Of a stretch of 39,318 bases of DNA, positions 12,389 to 20,841 are shown in pieces. The stretch comes from a virus. The notes below the pieces were generated by a model that saw only the letters and a list, made by a program, of their open reading frames with translations, did not search any database and was not told the DNA's origin. How positions within the stretch are numbered: position 1 is the first letter of the stretch; each line of letters starts with the position of its first letter. The position numbers and the translations under genes are program-made. The stretch is from positions 1 to 39,318 of the IMG/VR virus record IMGVR_UViG_3300033148_002171; one strand, given 5' to 3'.

Positions 12389-12411
12389 GCCCCTTAATTG
12401 GGGCTTTTCTC
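12389..12411 (+). terminator. Intrinsic terminator at the early/late boundary
   Basis: GCCCC (12389-12393), loop TTAATT, GGGGC (12400-12404), then TTTTCTC. It ends the early rightward operon and the microprotein unit, just before the late promoter. Confidence 0.8.
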
Positions 12412-12435
12412 GTTAATGGCTTTATCCGAGTGTCG

Positions 12436-12444
12436 TGCTATAAT
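12436..12444 (+). promoter_or_regulatory. Extended -10 promoter for the late genes
   Basis: TGCTATAAT is a perfect extended -10 element (TGnTATAAT). It lies about 75 nt upstream of the gene at 12518, directly after the terminator at 12389-12411. No good -35 is seen, which is common for extended -10 promoters or where an activator is needed. Confidence 0.55.
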
Positions 12445-12517
12445 TAAAACGTGCGCGTTGTATGCCTTACGCATTAATAAGAATAATTCAAAAGGGGAGT
12501 AATAATCGAGGTTGATT

Positions 12518-12844
12518 ATGCTTGTCGTAAAGACACTTACAGCGCCAATTATTAAATTGATGTGGGTATTGCCAGAAGGTGCCACATTCAAACAAGACGA
12601 CTATGACGCTACTGTCGTTATTTCTATTGATATATTCAACGGATATATTGAGCTACAAGGATTTTGCGGTTATATGAAAGACGGAATTCCGGCATTTACT
12701 CGCAAACAATATCGTGAAGGCTTGGACTATTTCAGGCGATTAAGTGAAGAATACGGATTGCCAGTTAAGGCTGAAAGATCAGGAAAACATAGATTACCGG
12801 GCTTTAAGTTGATTGATGATTGGTGGGTTTTGGGTGATTTATAA
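12518..12844 (+). CDS. Hypothetical protein at the start of the late operon
   Basis: A 108-residue protein. Beta strands (LVVKTLTAPIIKLMWVLPEG; ATVVISIDIFNGYIELQGFCG) are followed by a helix (REGLDYFRRLSEEYG) and a Trp-rich end (LIDDWWVLGDL). The ATG at 12518 has GAGG upstream and is preferred to the TTG at 12512. No family is recognised. Its position suggests a late regulator or a minor structural protein. Confidence 0.6.
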   Translation: MLVVKTLTAPIIKLMWVLPEGATFKQDDYDATVVISIDIFNGYIELQGFCGYMKDGIPAFTRKQYREGLDYFRRLSEEYGLPVKAERSGKHRLPGFKLIDDWWVLGDL

Positions 12845-12863
12845 TGCAGAGTGAGAGTAAATA

Positions 12864-14486
12864 ATGGCCGTAAGTCCAGGGGAAATCAATACAGATGACA
12901 TTTCTCAGGAAGTGTCTGCTGCTTACATTGCCTACGACAATACCTTCAAGCATGTTCGTCAGTCCTCCGTATCCCGCACAATCGCTATCGAAATAGGTGA
13001 CGCAAAACAGCCATCACTTACCTACCCGCAGTTCAAAACAAAACACTGGGATAACGAATGTAATTTTTCAGTTCGTTTGGTTGATGACGATTATGAAAAT
13101 GCAACAATAAAAACAAACGCCTCAGCCATAGAATGGTCGCGCGCCGGAAGGATCGCACGTTTTTACGATAAGAATACCGGCGATGAAAATGGTGGATTTG
13201 AGTTTGAAGTTGAGTTCGCGTCAAAACCGGCAAGCAATATTGTTGAGTTTACAATACAGACAAAGGGGTTAACATTTACAAAGCAGCCTGACGGCACTAG
13301 TGTGCCCGGTTCTTATGCTGTTTACCATCAAGAAAAAACAGGTAATTTTGTTGGAGGAAAGCACTATCGTACAGGTAAGGCGTTTCATATTTATAAACCT
13401 CATGCTGTGGATTTTGAAGGTGTAGAAGTAGAGTGCGCACTAGATATTAATGTAGTGACGGGGATTCTATCAGTAACAGTTCCACAGAACTTTATTGATG
13501 ATGCGGTCTACCCGATAATTGTTGATCCCACTTTTGGGTATACGAGCATTGGCGCAAGCAACGCAACAGCAGCGGCAGATGCCATAAGTGGTATCGGTGA
13601 TCTTCCTGCTAGTTCTGGCGATGTAGATAGCATTTCATTTTATGCAAGAGCGGCGAGTGGTACTGCCGATATTATAACGGCGCTATACGATTCTGGTGGG
13701 ACAGATAATCCAACAGATTATATTGATGAAACAGCAGAAAAAACAGGCATAACAACAACAGCCGCTTGGCATACTCTGAATTTCTCTACGCCTCCGGCAG
13801 TAGCCGCGTCGACCGAATACTATATATGCTACGCCGAAAATGCTGATATTACTTTTTATTATGATGTAGTGGCATCTTCAGCATTCTTTAAGCTCTCTGC
13901 TATGACGTACCCTACGTGGCCGTCTGAGATAATTGGCGAAACTGGATCAAATGCGAGACGCTCCATATATGCCACATACACAGCAGCAGGCGGAACAACA
14001 GTAAACGCCACAACAGCAGGAATCACTACAGCAACGTTTCAAGCCGGGGTAAATGCTAAGAAGGCTATAACAAGTACAGCGGCGGCGATATCGTCAGCAA
14101 CGTATCAGGCAACAATAACGCAAGGCGCTGATACAGACATAAGCGCTACTACGGCGGCTATCACAACAGCTACATATCAGGCTAGTGTAAACGCTAAGAA
14201 AGCGATAACATCGACAACAGCAGCAATAAGCTCAGCAACGTACCAAGCAACGATTGTCACAGGCTTAAATATAACGGCATTGACTGCTGCAATCACTACG
14301 GCAACCTATGCGGCAACTGTTACAAATGTAATCGATTGGAATATTACAGCAACAACAGCTACTATGTCATTAACACCTTATCAAGCATCAGTCACGGCTG
14401 GAGTAAGCGTTTGGACAGAGCAAACTAAAGACACAACCGGATGGACTGAATTAACAGCAGATACAACAAACTGGACGGAGCAATAA
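12864..14486 (+). CDS. Repeat-bearing structural protein
   Basis: A 540-residue protein. Residues 1-230 look like a beta-rich domain ending in YPIIVDPTFGY, a pattern seen in phage and secreted structural proteins. Residues about 235-370 form another beta domain. Residues about 378-512 hold six repeats of roughly 20 residues (TTAAITTATYQA and AKKAITSTTAAISSATYQAT types), alternating so that a unit of about 40 occurs nearly twice. The C-terminus has three spaced Trp units (VWTEQT, GWTELT, NWTEQ). It is very low in charge and rich in Thr/Ala, as expected for a virion surface protein. Function unknown. Confidence 0.6.
   Translation: MAVSPGEINTDDISQEVSAAYIAYDNTFKHVRQSSVSRTIAIEIGDAKQPSLTYPQFKTKHWDNECNFSVRLVDDDYENATIKTNASAIEWSRAGRIARFYDKNTGDENGGFEFEVEFASKPASNIVEFTIQTKGLTFTKQPDGTSVPGSYAVYHQEKTGNFVGGKHYRTGKAFHIYKPHAVDFEGVEVECALDINVVTGILSVTVPQNFIDDAVYPIIVDPTFGYTSIGASNATAAADAISGIGDLPASSGDVDSISFYARAASGTADIITALYDSGGTDNPTDYIDETAEKTGITTTAAWHTLNFSTPPAVAASTEYYICYAENADITFYYDVVASSAFFKLSAMTYPTWPSEIIGETGSNARRSIYATYTAAGGTTVNATTAGITTATFQAGVNAKKAITSTAAAISSATYQATITQGADTDISATTAAITTATYQASVNAKKAITSTTAAISSATYQATIVTGLNITALTAAITTATYAATVTNVIDWNITATTATMSLTPYQASVTAGVSVWTEQTKDTTGWTELTADTTNWTEQ
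14011..14400 (+). repeat. Internal coding repeats
   Basis: Tandem repeats of about 60-66 bp, organised as a 120-130 bp higher unit, inside the gene at 12864-14486. The copies at about 14011-14130 and 14140-14260 are the most alike. Repeat number could change by slippage or recombination. Confidence 0.7.
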
Positions 14487-14487
14487 A

Positions 14488-14955
14488 ATGGCACAAGGAA
14501 CAATATCACTATTTAATGAATATGCCGAGTCTATCGCAGATGGGCGGATAGATTTAGATACCCATACTTTCAAATTCGCACTCACAAGCACAGTACCAGC
14601 AGATACAGACGCAGTGCCAACATGGGGCGCAGGTGGTACAACAAACGAATCTAGCAATGAGGTAAGCGCAGGCGGCGGGTATACTGCAGGCGGAATATCC
14701 GCGACTTCAGTCACGTGGTCGCAAACATCAGGCGTAGGCACATTTGACGCAGCAAACATAACATGGACAAGTTCAGCCTCCGGTGATCCAACAAACATCA
14801 AGTCGTTAATTATGTACTCAGACACGGCAACCAATAAAGACTGTGTAGGATGGATGGACATGACTGCGGACGGCGGAACAACTGCAATATCATTATTATC
14901 TGGTGACATCACAGTGACGTGGAATGCATCAGGACTATTTACAGTAACAGTATAG
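14488..14955 (+). CDS. Conserved phage structural protein, decoration-like
   Basis: A 155-residue protein with the pattern DLDTHTFKFALTSTVPAD near the start, GGGYTAGGISATSVTW in the middle, and VTWNASGLFTVTV at the end, seen in a family of phage virion-associated proteins. It is beta-rich, with no Cys apart from one. It follows the repeat-bearing protein by 1 bp and the two are probably expressed and assembled together, perhaps as decoration or fibre. No precise role is known. Confidence 0.6.
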   Translation: MAQGTISLFNEYAESIADGRIDLDTHTFKFALTSTVPADTDAVPTWGAGGTTNESSNEVSAGGGYTAGGISATSVTWSQTSGVGTFDAANITWTSSASGDPTNIKSLIMYSDTATNKDCVGWMDMTADGGTTAISLLSGDITVTWNASGLFTVTV

Positions 14956-15176
14956 ATTTTAACCTAATCTACCGAGAGGCGATTAAAAGCTAAAGAAAAT
15001 CCAGCTCCTTACGATAGTAATAGTTCACTATCAAAAAGGGCTGACAATGAATATATATTTTTACGTAATGCGATTAAATCACAAGATGTCAATATTGCGG
15101 AATAGGCTGAGATATACTAAAGTGATAATTGCGTATAAATTTAAATCGAGAAGAACCTCAATAAGGAATCTCAAAG
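14956..15176. other. Intergenic region with hairpin and promoter motif
   Basis: It holds a hairpin GATAGT/ACTATC with loop AATAGTTC (15013-15032) and the motif TGAGATATACTAAAGT (15108-15123). A plus-strand frame starting at 15047 overlaps the better supported gene at 15177 and has a basic, random-looking sequence, so it is not called. Confidence 0.5.
15108..15123 (+). promoter_or_regulatory. Repeated promoter-like motif, copy 1
   Basis: TGAGATATACTAAAGT differs by one base from the motif at 32966-32981. It contains TATACT (15113-15118) as a -10 box, lies 54 bp upstream of the gene at 15177 and could start a transcript for the packaging genes. No -35 consensus is seen. Confidence 0.5.
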
Positions 15177-15365
15177 ATGAATATATTAACAGCAAAAGAC
15201 GGAACAAAGGTTATCGCAGTGCCTCAAGCAGATGGGCGAGATGTTGCTTGTGCAGGGTGCATTTTTGATGACCACCAAAAGTGTGCAGACTTTGCCGGGC
15301 AGGATTTACTAGACGTATGCGTTGAAGAAAGTGTAATTTTTATTGATGCCAGCGAACAACCATAA
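15177..15365 (+). CDS. Small Cys-containing protein
   Basis: A 62-residue protein: MNILTAKDGTKVIAVPQADG then DVACAGCIFDDHQKCADFAG and a final DVCVEESVIF. The CxxC...HxxxC...C spacing suggests a metal site and resembles the small phage proteins with CxxC-FxxxxxxC. AAGGAA precedes the ATG. The same AAGGAATC RBS context precedes the next gene. Confidence 0.6.
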   Translation: MNILTAKDGTKVIAVPQADGRDVACAGCIFDDHQKCADFAGQDLLDVCVEESVIFIDASEQP

Positions 15366-15377
15366 GGAATCGCGAAA

Positions 15378-15695
15378 ATGAAAGATACAACAGCAAAAGA
15401 AATATTGGCAGAGGCAAATGACGGCATTGTCGGAATTAACGAAAAGCTAGAAATACATACAGGGTACGACAACTACATACTAGAAGCATCCAACACACAT
15501 GAAGATCTCGTTTTTTCTGATGCAATAATGACATCGAAAGAAAAAATCCTGTTAGCCGAAACCATGATTAAAAGATGGGAAGAATATAAGGCGGGTGCAT
15601 TGTCGATAACGGTAAGGCTAAAAATTAATCTTGATGATATAAATAGATTATTAGAGCCTAACCCTGTTGGCGGAATAGTTAGGGTAGTAGAGTAA
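15378..15695 (+). CDS. Hypothetical protein upstream of terS
   Basis: A 105-residue, mainly helical, acidic protein (TAKEILAEANDGIVGINEKL; EKILLAETMIKRWEEYKAGA). It ends with an extended RLKINLDDINRLLEPNPVGG. The stop overlaps the terS ATG (TAATG). Its place next to the terminase suggests a packaging or head-related role, but no family is recognised. Confidence 0.6.
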   Translation: MKDTTAKEILAEANDGIVGINEKLEIHTGYDNYILEASNTHEDLVFSDAIMTSKEKILLAETMIKRWEEYKAGALSITVRLKINLDDINRLLEPNPVGGIVRVVE

Positions 15696-16093
15696 TGCCA
15701 GTAGGAAGACCAACATCATGTACACCTGAGGTCATAGAAATAGCTTTAAATTACGTATCTGATGATGAAGATATAAACTATAAAAGCCATGATCACGCGA
15801 TTCCTAGCGTCGTTGGGCTAACTCGCGTATTAAAGGTAGCAAGATCAAGTATTTACAATTGGGCTGATGAAGAAAACAATATATTCTTGGACATATTAGC
15901 AGCGGTTAATGAATACCAAGAGTTTGCAGTGATAAATGGCACGCTTAAAAATGAGATGAACGCCAACATAGGTAAGCTGATTTTAGGTAAGCATGGATAT
16001 CATGAGAAAACAGATCAAACTTTATCTTCTCCGAGTGGCGGCCCAGTAGAAACAGTTATTAACTTTATCCCTGTAAATAATAAAACTAAATGA
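15695..16093 (+). CDS. terS: Terminase small subunit, P22 gp3-like
   Basis: A 132-residue protein with the P22 gp3-type layout: VGRPTSCTPEVIEIALNYV (residues about 2-20), then AIPSVVGLTRVLKVARSSIY with NWADE (a helix-turn-helix that reads the pac site), and a C-terminal INGTLKNEMNANIGKLILGK followed by HGY. TerS forms a ring that selects phage DNA and regulates TerL. The last 4 bp overlap terL. The P22 type fits headful packaging and a circularly permuted genome. Confidence 0.85.
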   Translation: MPVGRPTSCTPEVIEIALNYVSDDEDINYKSHDHAIPSVVGLTRVLKVARSSIYNWADEENNIFLDILAAVNEYQEFAVINGTLKNEMNANIGKLILGKHGYHEKTDQTLSSPSGGPVETVINFIPVNNKTK

Positions 16094-17598
16094 ATGAAGT
16101 CAACATTGAGTACGTTGATAAATTAACACCAATATTCACCAAGCCTAAAAGAATAAAAATAATAGTAGGTGGCCGAGGGTCTACCAAGTCTACAGGCGTT
16201 GCTGATTATGTCGCTGTTGATATGGCAATGGGTAAGTTATGGTGCTGTGCTCGTGAGCATCAGAATTCACTTGAAGAGAGTGTACATAGAACAATACTTG
16301 ATGAAATTGAACGGGTGGGGTTAGCAGGGTTTGATGATACAAAATCAAGCATCACCCATACATCAGGCGGAAGGAATTTCTATAAAGGTTTAGCAAGGAA
16401 TATAACCTCATTAAAAAGTACGTTATCTGGAGTAGACGGCCTTTGGATTGAGGAAGGCGAGGACTTATCAGATAACACGCTTAGAGTTTTAACCGCTTCA
16501 GTCCGGCTTAACGCCACAGATACACAAAGAAAGATGGCAGGCGAAGATGTAAAGATGCCTGAAATCATAATAACAATGAATCGTGGCTCTAAAAGTGGCG
16601 CTGTAGCTAAAAAGTGGTTAGCCAGGGCAGAGAAAGAATTAGAGAGATGCGGTTATTACGAAGATGATCTAGTGATGATCGTTGAAATGAATTATACGGA
16701 TATGCCTGAAGACTGGTTTAAGTTATCAGGTTTGGAAGAAGAGAGACTCGATGATTTAGAGAAGATGCCAACTGCTCAATATGAGCATAAATGGCTAGGT
16801 AAATATTTAGAGACTGTAGACGGCGCTATCATAATGCCTGAATGGTTTGATGCCTGTGTAGATGCCCATAAGTTAGAAAGGTTGGAACGAGTCTTTAAGC
16901 CGCATGGGGCAGTGATAGCGGCACATGACCCATCAGACGAAGGTAATGACGATAAAGGCTACGCAGCAAGGCATGGCTCAATCATTACGACGGTTAAGGC
17001 TAAGTCTACAGGCGAAATAGATGAGGGCTGTGACTGGGCCACAGGTCTTGCGATACAGGATAATGCTGATTGGTTTGTATGGGACGGCGATGGAATGGGC
17101 GCAGGTTTAAAGCGTCAGGTATCAACGGCCTTTGCTGGAACCAATATAAAGTACCATATGTTTAGAGGCTCGTTATCAGGAATAGGGCAAGACAACGCTA
17201 AAGAAATATACATGCCTCAATACGGGGATGATCACACAAAGCCTAAAACGTACGCTGAGACGTTTAAAAACAACAGAGCGCAGTATTACAGCGGATTAGC
17301 TACAAGGTGCTATAATACGTACAGATGCGTTGTAAAGGGTGATTATGTTGATCCTGATGAGATGATTAGTTTTGATTCTGATGGAATAGATAATTTGCCC
17401 GGCCTTAGGTCAGAGATTTGTCGTATCCCAAAAAAGGACAATCCCAACGGATTGATTCAGATTATGAATAAGAAAGACATGAAAGCTTTAGAGATTGACT
17501 CACCGAACAAGGCCGACTCAATCATGATGGTATTATTTACCCCTCCGGTGGAGATTATAATGGCACCTCTTAATTATCAATCTGTGAGTATTGTTTAA
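16090..17598 (+). CDS. terL: Terminase large subunit
   Basis: A 502-residue protein that pumps DNA into the prohead and cuts it. The ATPase domain has Walker A GGRGSTKST (residues 27-35) and Walker B LWIEEGED (118-125). The C-terminal RNase H-like nuclease shows IAAHDPSDEGNDDKG (about 279-293) and FVWDGDGMGAG (about 327-337), with the acidic metal ligands. It overlaps terS by ATGA and the portal gene by TAATG. Length and motifs are those of the P22/Sf6-type large terminase. Confidence 0.92.
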   Translation: MNEVNIEYVDKLTPIFTKPKRIKIIVGGRGSTKSTGVADYVAVDMAMGKLWCCAREHQNSLEESVHRTILDEIERVGLAGFDDTKSSITHTSGGRNFYKGLARNITSLKSTLSGVDGLWIEEGEDLSDNTLRVLTASVRLNATDTQRKMAGEDVKMPEIIITMNRGSKSGAVAKKWLARAEKELERCGYYEDDLVMIVEMNYTDMPEDWFKLSGLEEERLDDLEKMPTAQYEHKWLGKYLETVDGAIIMPEWFDACVDAHKLERLERVFKPHGAVIAAHDPSDEGNDDKGYAARHGSIITTVKAKSTGEIDEGCDWATGLAIQDNADWFVWDGDGMGAGLKRQVSTAFAGTNIKYHMFRGSLSGIGQDNAKEIYMPQYGDDHTKPKTYAETFKNNRAQYYSGLATRCYNTYRCVVKGDYVDPDEMISFDSDGIDNLPGLRSEICRIPKKDNPNGLIQIMNKKDMKALEIDSPNKADSIMMVLFTPPVEIIMAPLNYQSVSIV

Positions 17599-19640
17599 TG
17601 ACTCAAATGAACGAAGCAACGCTAAATAGTGAATTAACCAAGCTTACACATGATGCGACTGGAAATAATTCAACCTTCATAAAAGAAAACGAATATTTAC
17701 AAGATCGATACGAAGGTAATCCATACGGTGATGAGCAACCAGAGCGATCACATGTAATCTCTAATGATGTGATGGATATCGTGGAGGCTGACATGCCATC
17801 ACTTGCCAGGATATTCCTCGGGCCGGGTGAAATCCTAAGATTCAAGCCAAATAAGAAAAGTAACGACGAAGACGCGAAAGAAGCTGACAGTAAAACAAAG
17901 TATGTAAACTGGCAGATTAGAGAGCAGCCATGGTCATTCTCTGTATTACATGGATTTATTAAGAACGCTGAAATACAAAAAACTTCAATAGTTAAATATT
18001 TCATCGAAGAAACTACCGAAGTCGAAGAGCATAAGAAAACCGGCTTAAGCAACGAAGAGTTAGCAGTTTTCCAAGAAAGCTTGGAAGGTGAAGACGTAAA
18101 GAAAGTCGAGGTTGTTCGAGAAGAACAAAACGACACAGAAGAAAACACAGTTGTAGTCAAGGTTGAGCGCACGACTAAGTGCGTGAAGATAGTCGATGTC
18201 CCATTAGAAACCTTCAGAATGACTAAAAATGCGGCAAGTAAAGACGATGCGCCAATGGTTGGTGATGTAACTTTAATGTCTCGCGGTCAATTAGTTTCGA
18301 TGGGCTTTAGTAAATCTTTAGTTTCATCGTTACAATTAGCAGGGAAACAAGCAATAAATGAAAACTCACGATTACCGGATATAAGAAACTCTGACGAAGG
18401 TGGAACCGATAACGATACAGCAATTTCAAGTTGGGCCAGTGAAGAGGTAGAGGTTGAGGATTTATACCCATTAATTGATTATGACGGTGACGGAATAGCC
18501 GAGCGCAGACATATTATGCGATCTGGTGACGTGATCTTGGTTAATGAAGTATTTAATCACGTTCCTTATGCCATTATGAGTTCTATCATGATGCCTCATA
18601 AAGCTATCGGGAAGAGTCGAGCAGAAATTACAGCGCCAACAGCCAGAATCAAAACCGCCATATTGCGCGGCGTTAATGACAATATATACGCTGTTAATAA
18701 TCCACGTATGGGCGCTAATAAAAACGTTAACATGGATGATCTATTAGTTATTCGTCCTAATGGGATTGTAAGGTCAACCAAAGATACGCCTATTGGTAAT
18801 GATTTAATGCCTATCACAATCCCTTATATTGGCGATAAGGCGATGCAGGTCATTCAATACTATGACCAGTCGAGAGCACAGACAACCGGCTCTCTTATGG
18901 CCTCGCAAGGCTTAAATTCTGATGATCTCGGAAAGGAAACAGCAACACGATTTACAGGTATTGAAAACGCCTCAAGCGCTAAGACTGAGCTGGTTGCGAG
19001 GGTTATGGTTGAAACTGGCTTTAGGCAATTATTTGAGGGCGTAGCCTGGCTGGATGCCAATTTTCAAAATTCAGAACTAGAGATTGAAATACTTGGTGAA
19101 GAATTGACCGTTAATCCATCGGATTGGAAATTCAAACACTACGTAGTTAGTAAGGTTGGTTTAGGTGCTGGCGATGATGACAAGGTGCTTCAAACATTAA
19201 CTGCGCTATGGTCATTGCATGCACAACTACAGGCTTCAGGGTCGCCAATGACCGATGAAGTTAAACGATATAACATTCTTAAAAGTATGGTTACTGCTTC
19301 AGGACTGCCAGAAGTTGCGGAATTCTTTAACGATCCAGAGAAGCCAGAAGAATTAACCCTAGCTCAAAACGAAATACTTACCGGCCTAGTTCAGCAATTA
19401 CAAGAGCAGGTTCAGCAGTTACAAAACCCGTTAGCTGAAGCAGAAACGATAAAAGCCGAGGCTACCTTAATCAAAGCTCAAGGCCAGCAGAGTTTAGATG
19501 TTGCTAAATTGGCAGAAGATCAGCGCCAATTCAATATCGAGACAGCGCAGAAGCAAGATCAATTCATGAAAGATTTAGCCGCTCAATTAACTGAAATGCA
19601 ATTGAAGTTCAATACGCCGGTAGAGGGTGCGCAGCAATGA
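17598..19640 (+). CDS. Portal protein, P22 gp1-like
   Basis: A 680-residue protein, the usual size for P22-type portals. The N-terminal part carries the conserved RYEGNPYGDEQPERS and SNDVMDIVEADMPSL region. The middle has YPLIDYDGDGIAERRHIM. The last 80 residues are Gln-rich coiled coil (LVQQLQEQVQQLQNPLAEAE), corresponding to the portal barrel helix. Twelve copies form the ring through which DNA enters and leaves. The start overlaps terL and the end overlaps the next gene by 4 bp. Confidence 0.9.
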   Translation: MTQMNEATLNSELTKLTHDATGNNSTFIKENEYLQDRYEGNPYGDEQPERSHVISNDVMDIVEADMPSLARIFLGPGEILRFKPNKKSNDEDAKEADSKTKYVNWQIREQPWSFSVLHGFIKNAEIQKTSIVKYFIEETTEVEEHKKTGLSNEELAVFQESLEGEDVKKVEVVREEQNDTEENTVVVKVERTTKCVKIVDVPLETFRMTKNAASKDDAPMVGDVTLMSRGQLVSMGFSKSLVSSLQLAGKQAINENSRLPDIRNSDEGGTDNDTAISSWASEEVEVEDLYPLIDYDGDGIAERRHIMRSGDVILVNEVFNHVPYAIMSSIMMPHKAIGKSRAEITAPTARIKTAILRGVNDNIYAVNNPRMGANKNVNMDDLLVIRPNGIVRSTKDTPIGNDLMPITIPYIGDKAMQVIQYYDQSRAQTTGSLMASQGLNSDDLGKETATRFTGIENASSAKTELVARVMVETGFRQLFEGVAWLDANFQNSELEIEILGEELTVNPSDWKFKHYVVSKVGLGAGDDDKVLQTLTALWSLHAQLQASGSPMTDEVKRYNILKSMVTASGLPEVAEFFNDPEKPEELTLAQNEILTGLVQQLQEQVQQLQNPLAEAETIKAEATLIKAQGQQSLDVAKLAEDQRQFNIETAQKQDQFMKDLAAQLTEMQLKFNTPVEGAQQ

Positions 19641-19909
19641 TAGACCAAAAAGAACAATACGAACAAGAAGTAGCCTTTGCTAATATGGGCAAGCAGGTGA
19701 TCAACAATGAAGCCTATAGGCAGGCCATTACTCATAGGAAAGCTCAGATATTTGAAGTGTTTTGCAATACTAATCAAGAGCAATCAGATGTTAGAGAGGA
19801 AGCCTGGCGAACAATGAAGAACATGAATGCCTTAGAGGGGTACTTCAGGATACTTCTTGAGACTGGTAAAATGGCCGAAACTACACTAAAATCAACAGAG
19901 AAGGAATAA
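19637..19909 (+). CDS. Hypothetical head-assembly protein
   Basis: A 90-residue helical protein (FANMGKQVINNEAYRQAITH; EEAWRTMKNMNALEGYFRIL). It lies between portal and scaffold with a 4-bp overlap on the left and 6 bp space on the right, a place where many P22-like and marine podoviruses have a small conserved protein of unknown role. A scaffolding or portal helper is likely. Confidence 0.7.
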   Translation: MIDQKEQYEQEVAFANMGKQVINNEAYRQAITHRKAQIFEVFCNTNQEQSDVREEAWRTMKNMNALEGYFRILLETGKMAETTLKSTEKE

Positions 19910-19915
19910 AACCAC

Positions 19916-20812
19916 ATGTCAGATAATCCAGTTATGGAACCTGCCGATAAGTTTTATGGCAACCAAGCAGAAGCGGAGCCTACAAAGCCAACCGAAGAAG
20001 CTGCCGTTACAAATGAGGAAATTCAGGAACCTCAGCCAGAAACCACTGAAACCCCAGAAGAAGTTAAGGCGGAAGCTGAAACTAAACCTGAAGAGTCAGA
20101 TGAAACTAACGAAGAGAATGTTCAATATCTTGAATTAGATGGCGAAGATGTCAGTCTCGATGATGTTAGAAAGTGGCAAAAAGGCCATTTAATGCAATCT
20201 GATTACACGAAGAAAACCACGACTTTAGCTGATGAGCGTAAAGCCTTTGAAGTAGATCGTGATTCGACTCGTGAAAATCTGACCCAATCACAGACTGAAG
20301 TTTCAGAGATGAAAGACATGTTAACTGTCTTAGTCGCTGAAGATGAGGAAATTAATTGGGCAGAGCTTAAGGACGATGATCCGGATAGGTATATTGAACT
20401 CAAGGAAAAGGCGGATAAACGAAGGGCTGCGCTTGAAAAAGTTAAGTCTGAACGTAATACGCCTGCTGATGATCCAGCGCTAATCGAATCTGAAAGTAGG
20501 AAGCTGTTCGCGGCCAATCCTGACTGGTTAGATGAGAGCGGTAAGGCAACAGAAGCTTGCAAAGAAGATTCTAATCTTATGAGCGAATGGGCTGCTAATG
20601 CCGGGTATACAGACGAAGAGTACAAGAGCTTAAATCGCGCCCATCATCTTACGACTGTTTTGAAGGCCGCTAAATATGATCAGCTTCAAGAGAAAGGACG
20701 TAAGATTAAAGAAACGCGAGAAAAAGTACCTGTGGTCACCAAGCCTAAAGCAACAGTAGTAAAAACTCAGCCTATGTCTAGACATGAAAAATATTATGGC
20801 AAGACGGGTTGA
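19916..20812 (+). CDS. Scaffolding protein
   Basis: A 298-residue, strongly acidic protein. Residues 1-65 are Glu/Pro/Thr-rich and unstructured. A short segment YLELDGEDVSLDDVRKWQKG (about 71-90) is typical of phage scaffold or head-morphogenesis proteins. A helical middle part follows and a basic C-terminus (KVPVVTKPKATVVKTQPMSR) would bind the coat. It lies directly before the capsid gene. No protease motif is seen, so scaffold is presumably expelled whole. Confidence 0.85.
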   Translation: MSDNPVMEPADKFYGNQAEAEPTKPTEEAAVTNEEIQEPQPETTETPEEVKAEAETKPEESDETNEENVQYLELDGEDVSLDDVRKWQKGHLMQSDYTKKTTTLADERKAFEVDRDSTRENLTQSQTEVSEMKDMLTVLVAEDEEINWAELKDDDPDRYIELKEKADKRRAALEKVKSERNTPADDPALIESESRKLFAANPDWLDESGKATEACKEDSNLMSEWAANAGYTDEEYKSLNRAHHLTTVLKAAKYDQLQEKGRKIKETREKVPVVTKPKATVVKTQPMSRHEKYYGKTG

Positions 20813-20841
20813 TAATTTAAATAACGTAACGGAGCTTAAAA

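Noticed and set aside
14451-14912. 153-codon minus-strand ORF
   Set aside because: Antisense of the decoration-like gene at 14488-14955; Pro/Val/Ser-rich shadow composition.
15047-15268. 73-codon plus-strand ORF
   Set aside because: Overlaps the better supported gene at 15177 in another frame; Arg/Lys-rich random-looking sequence.
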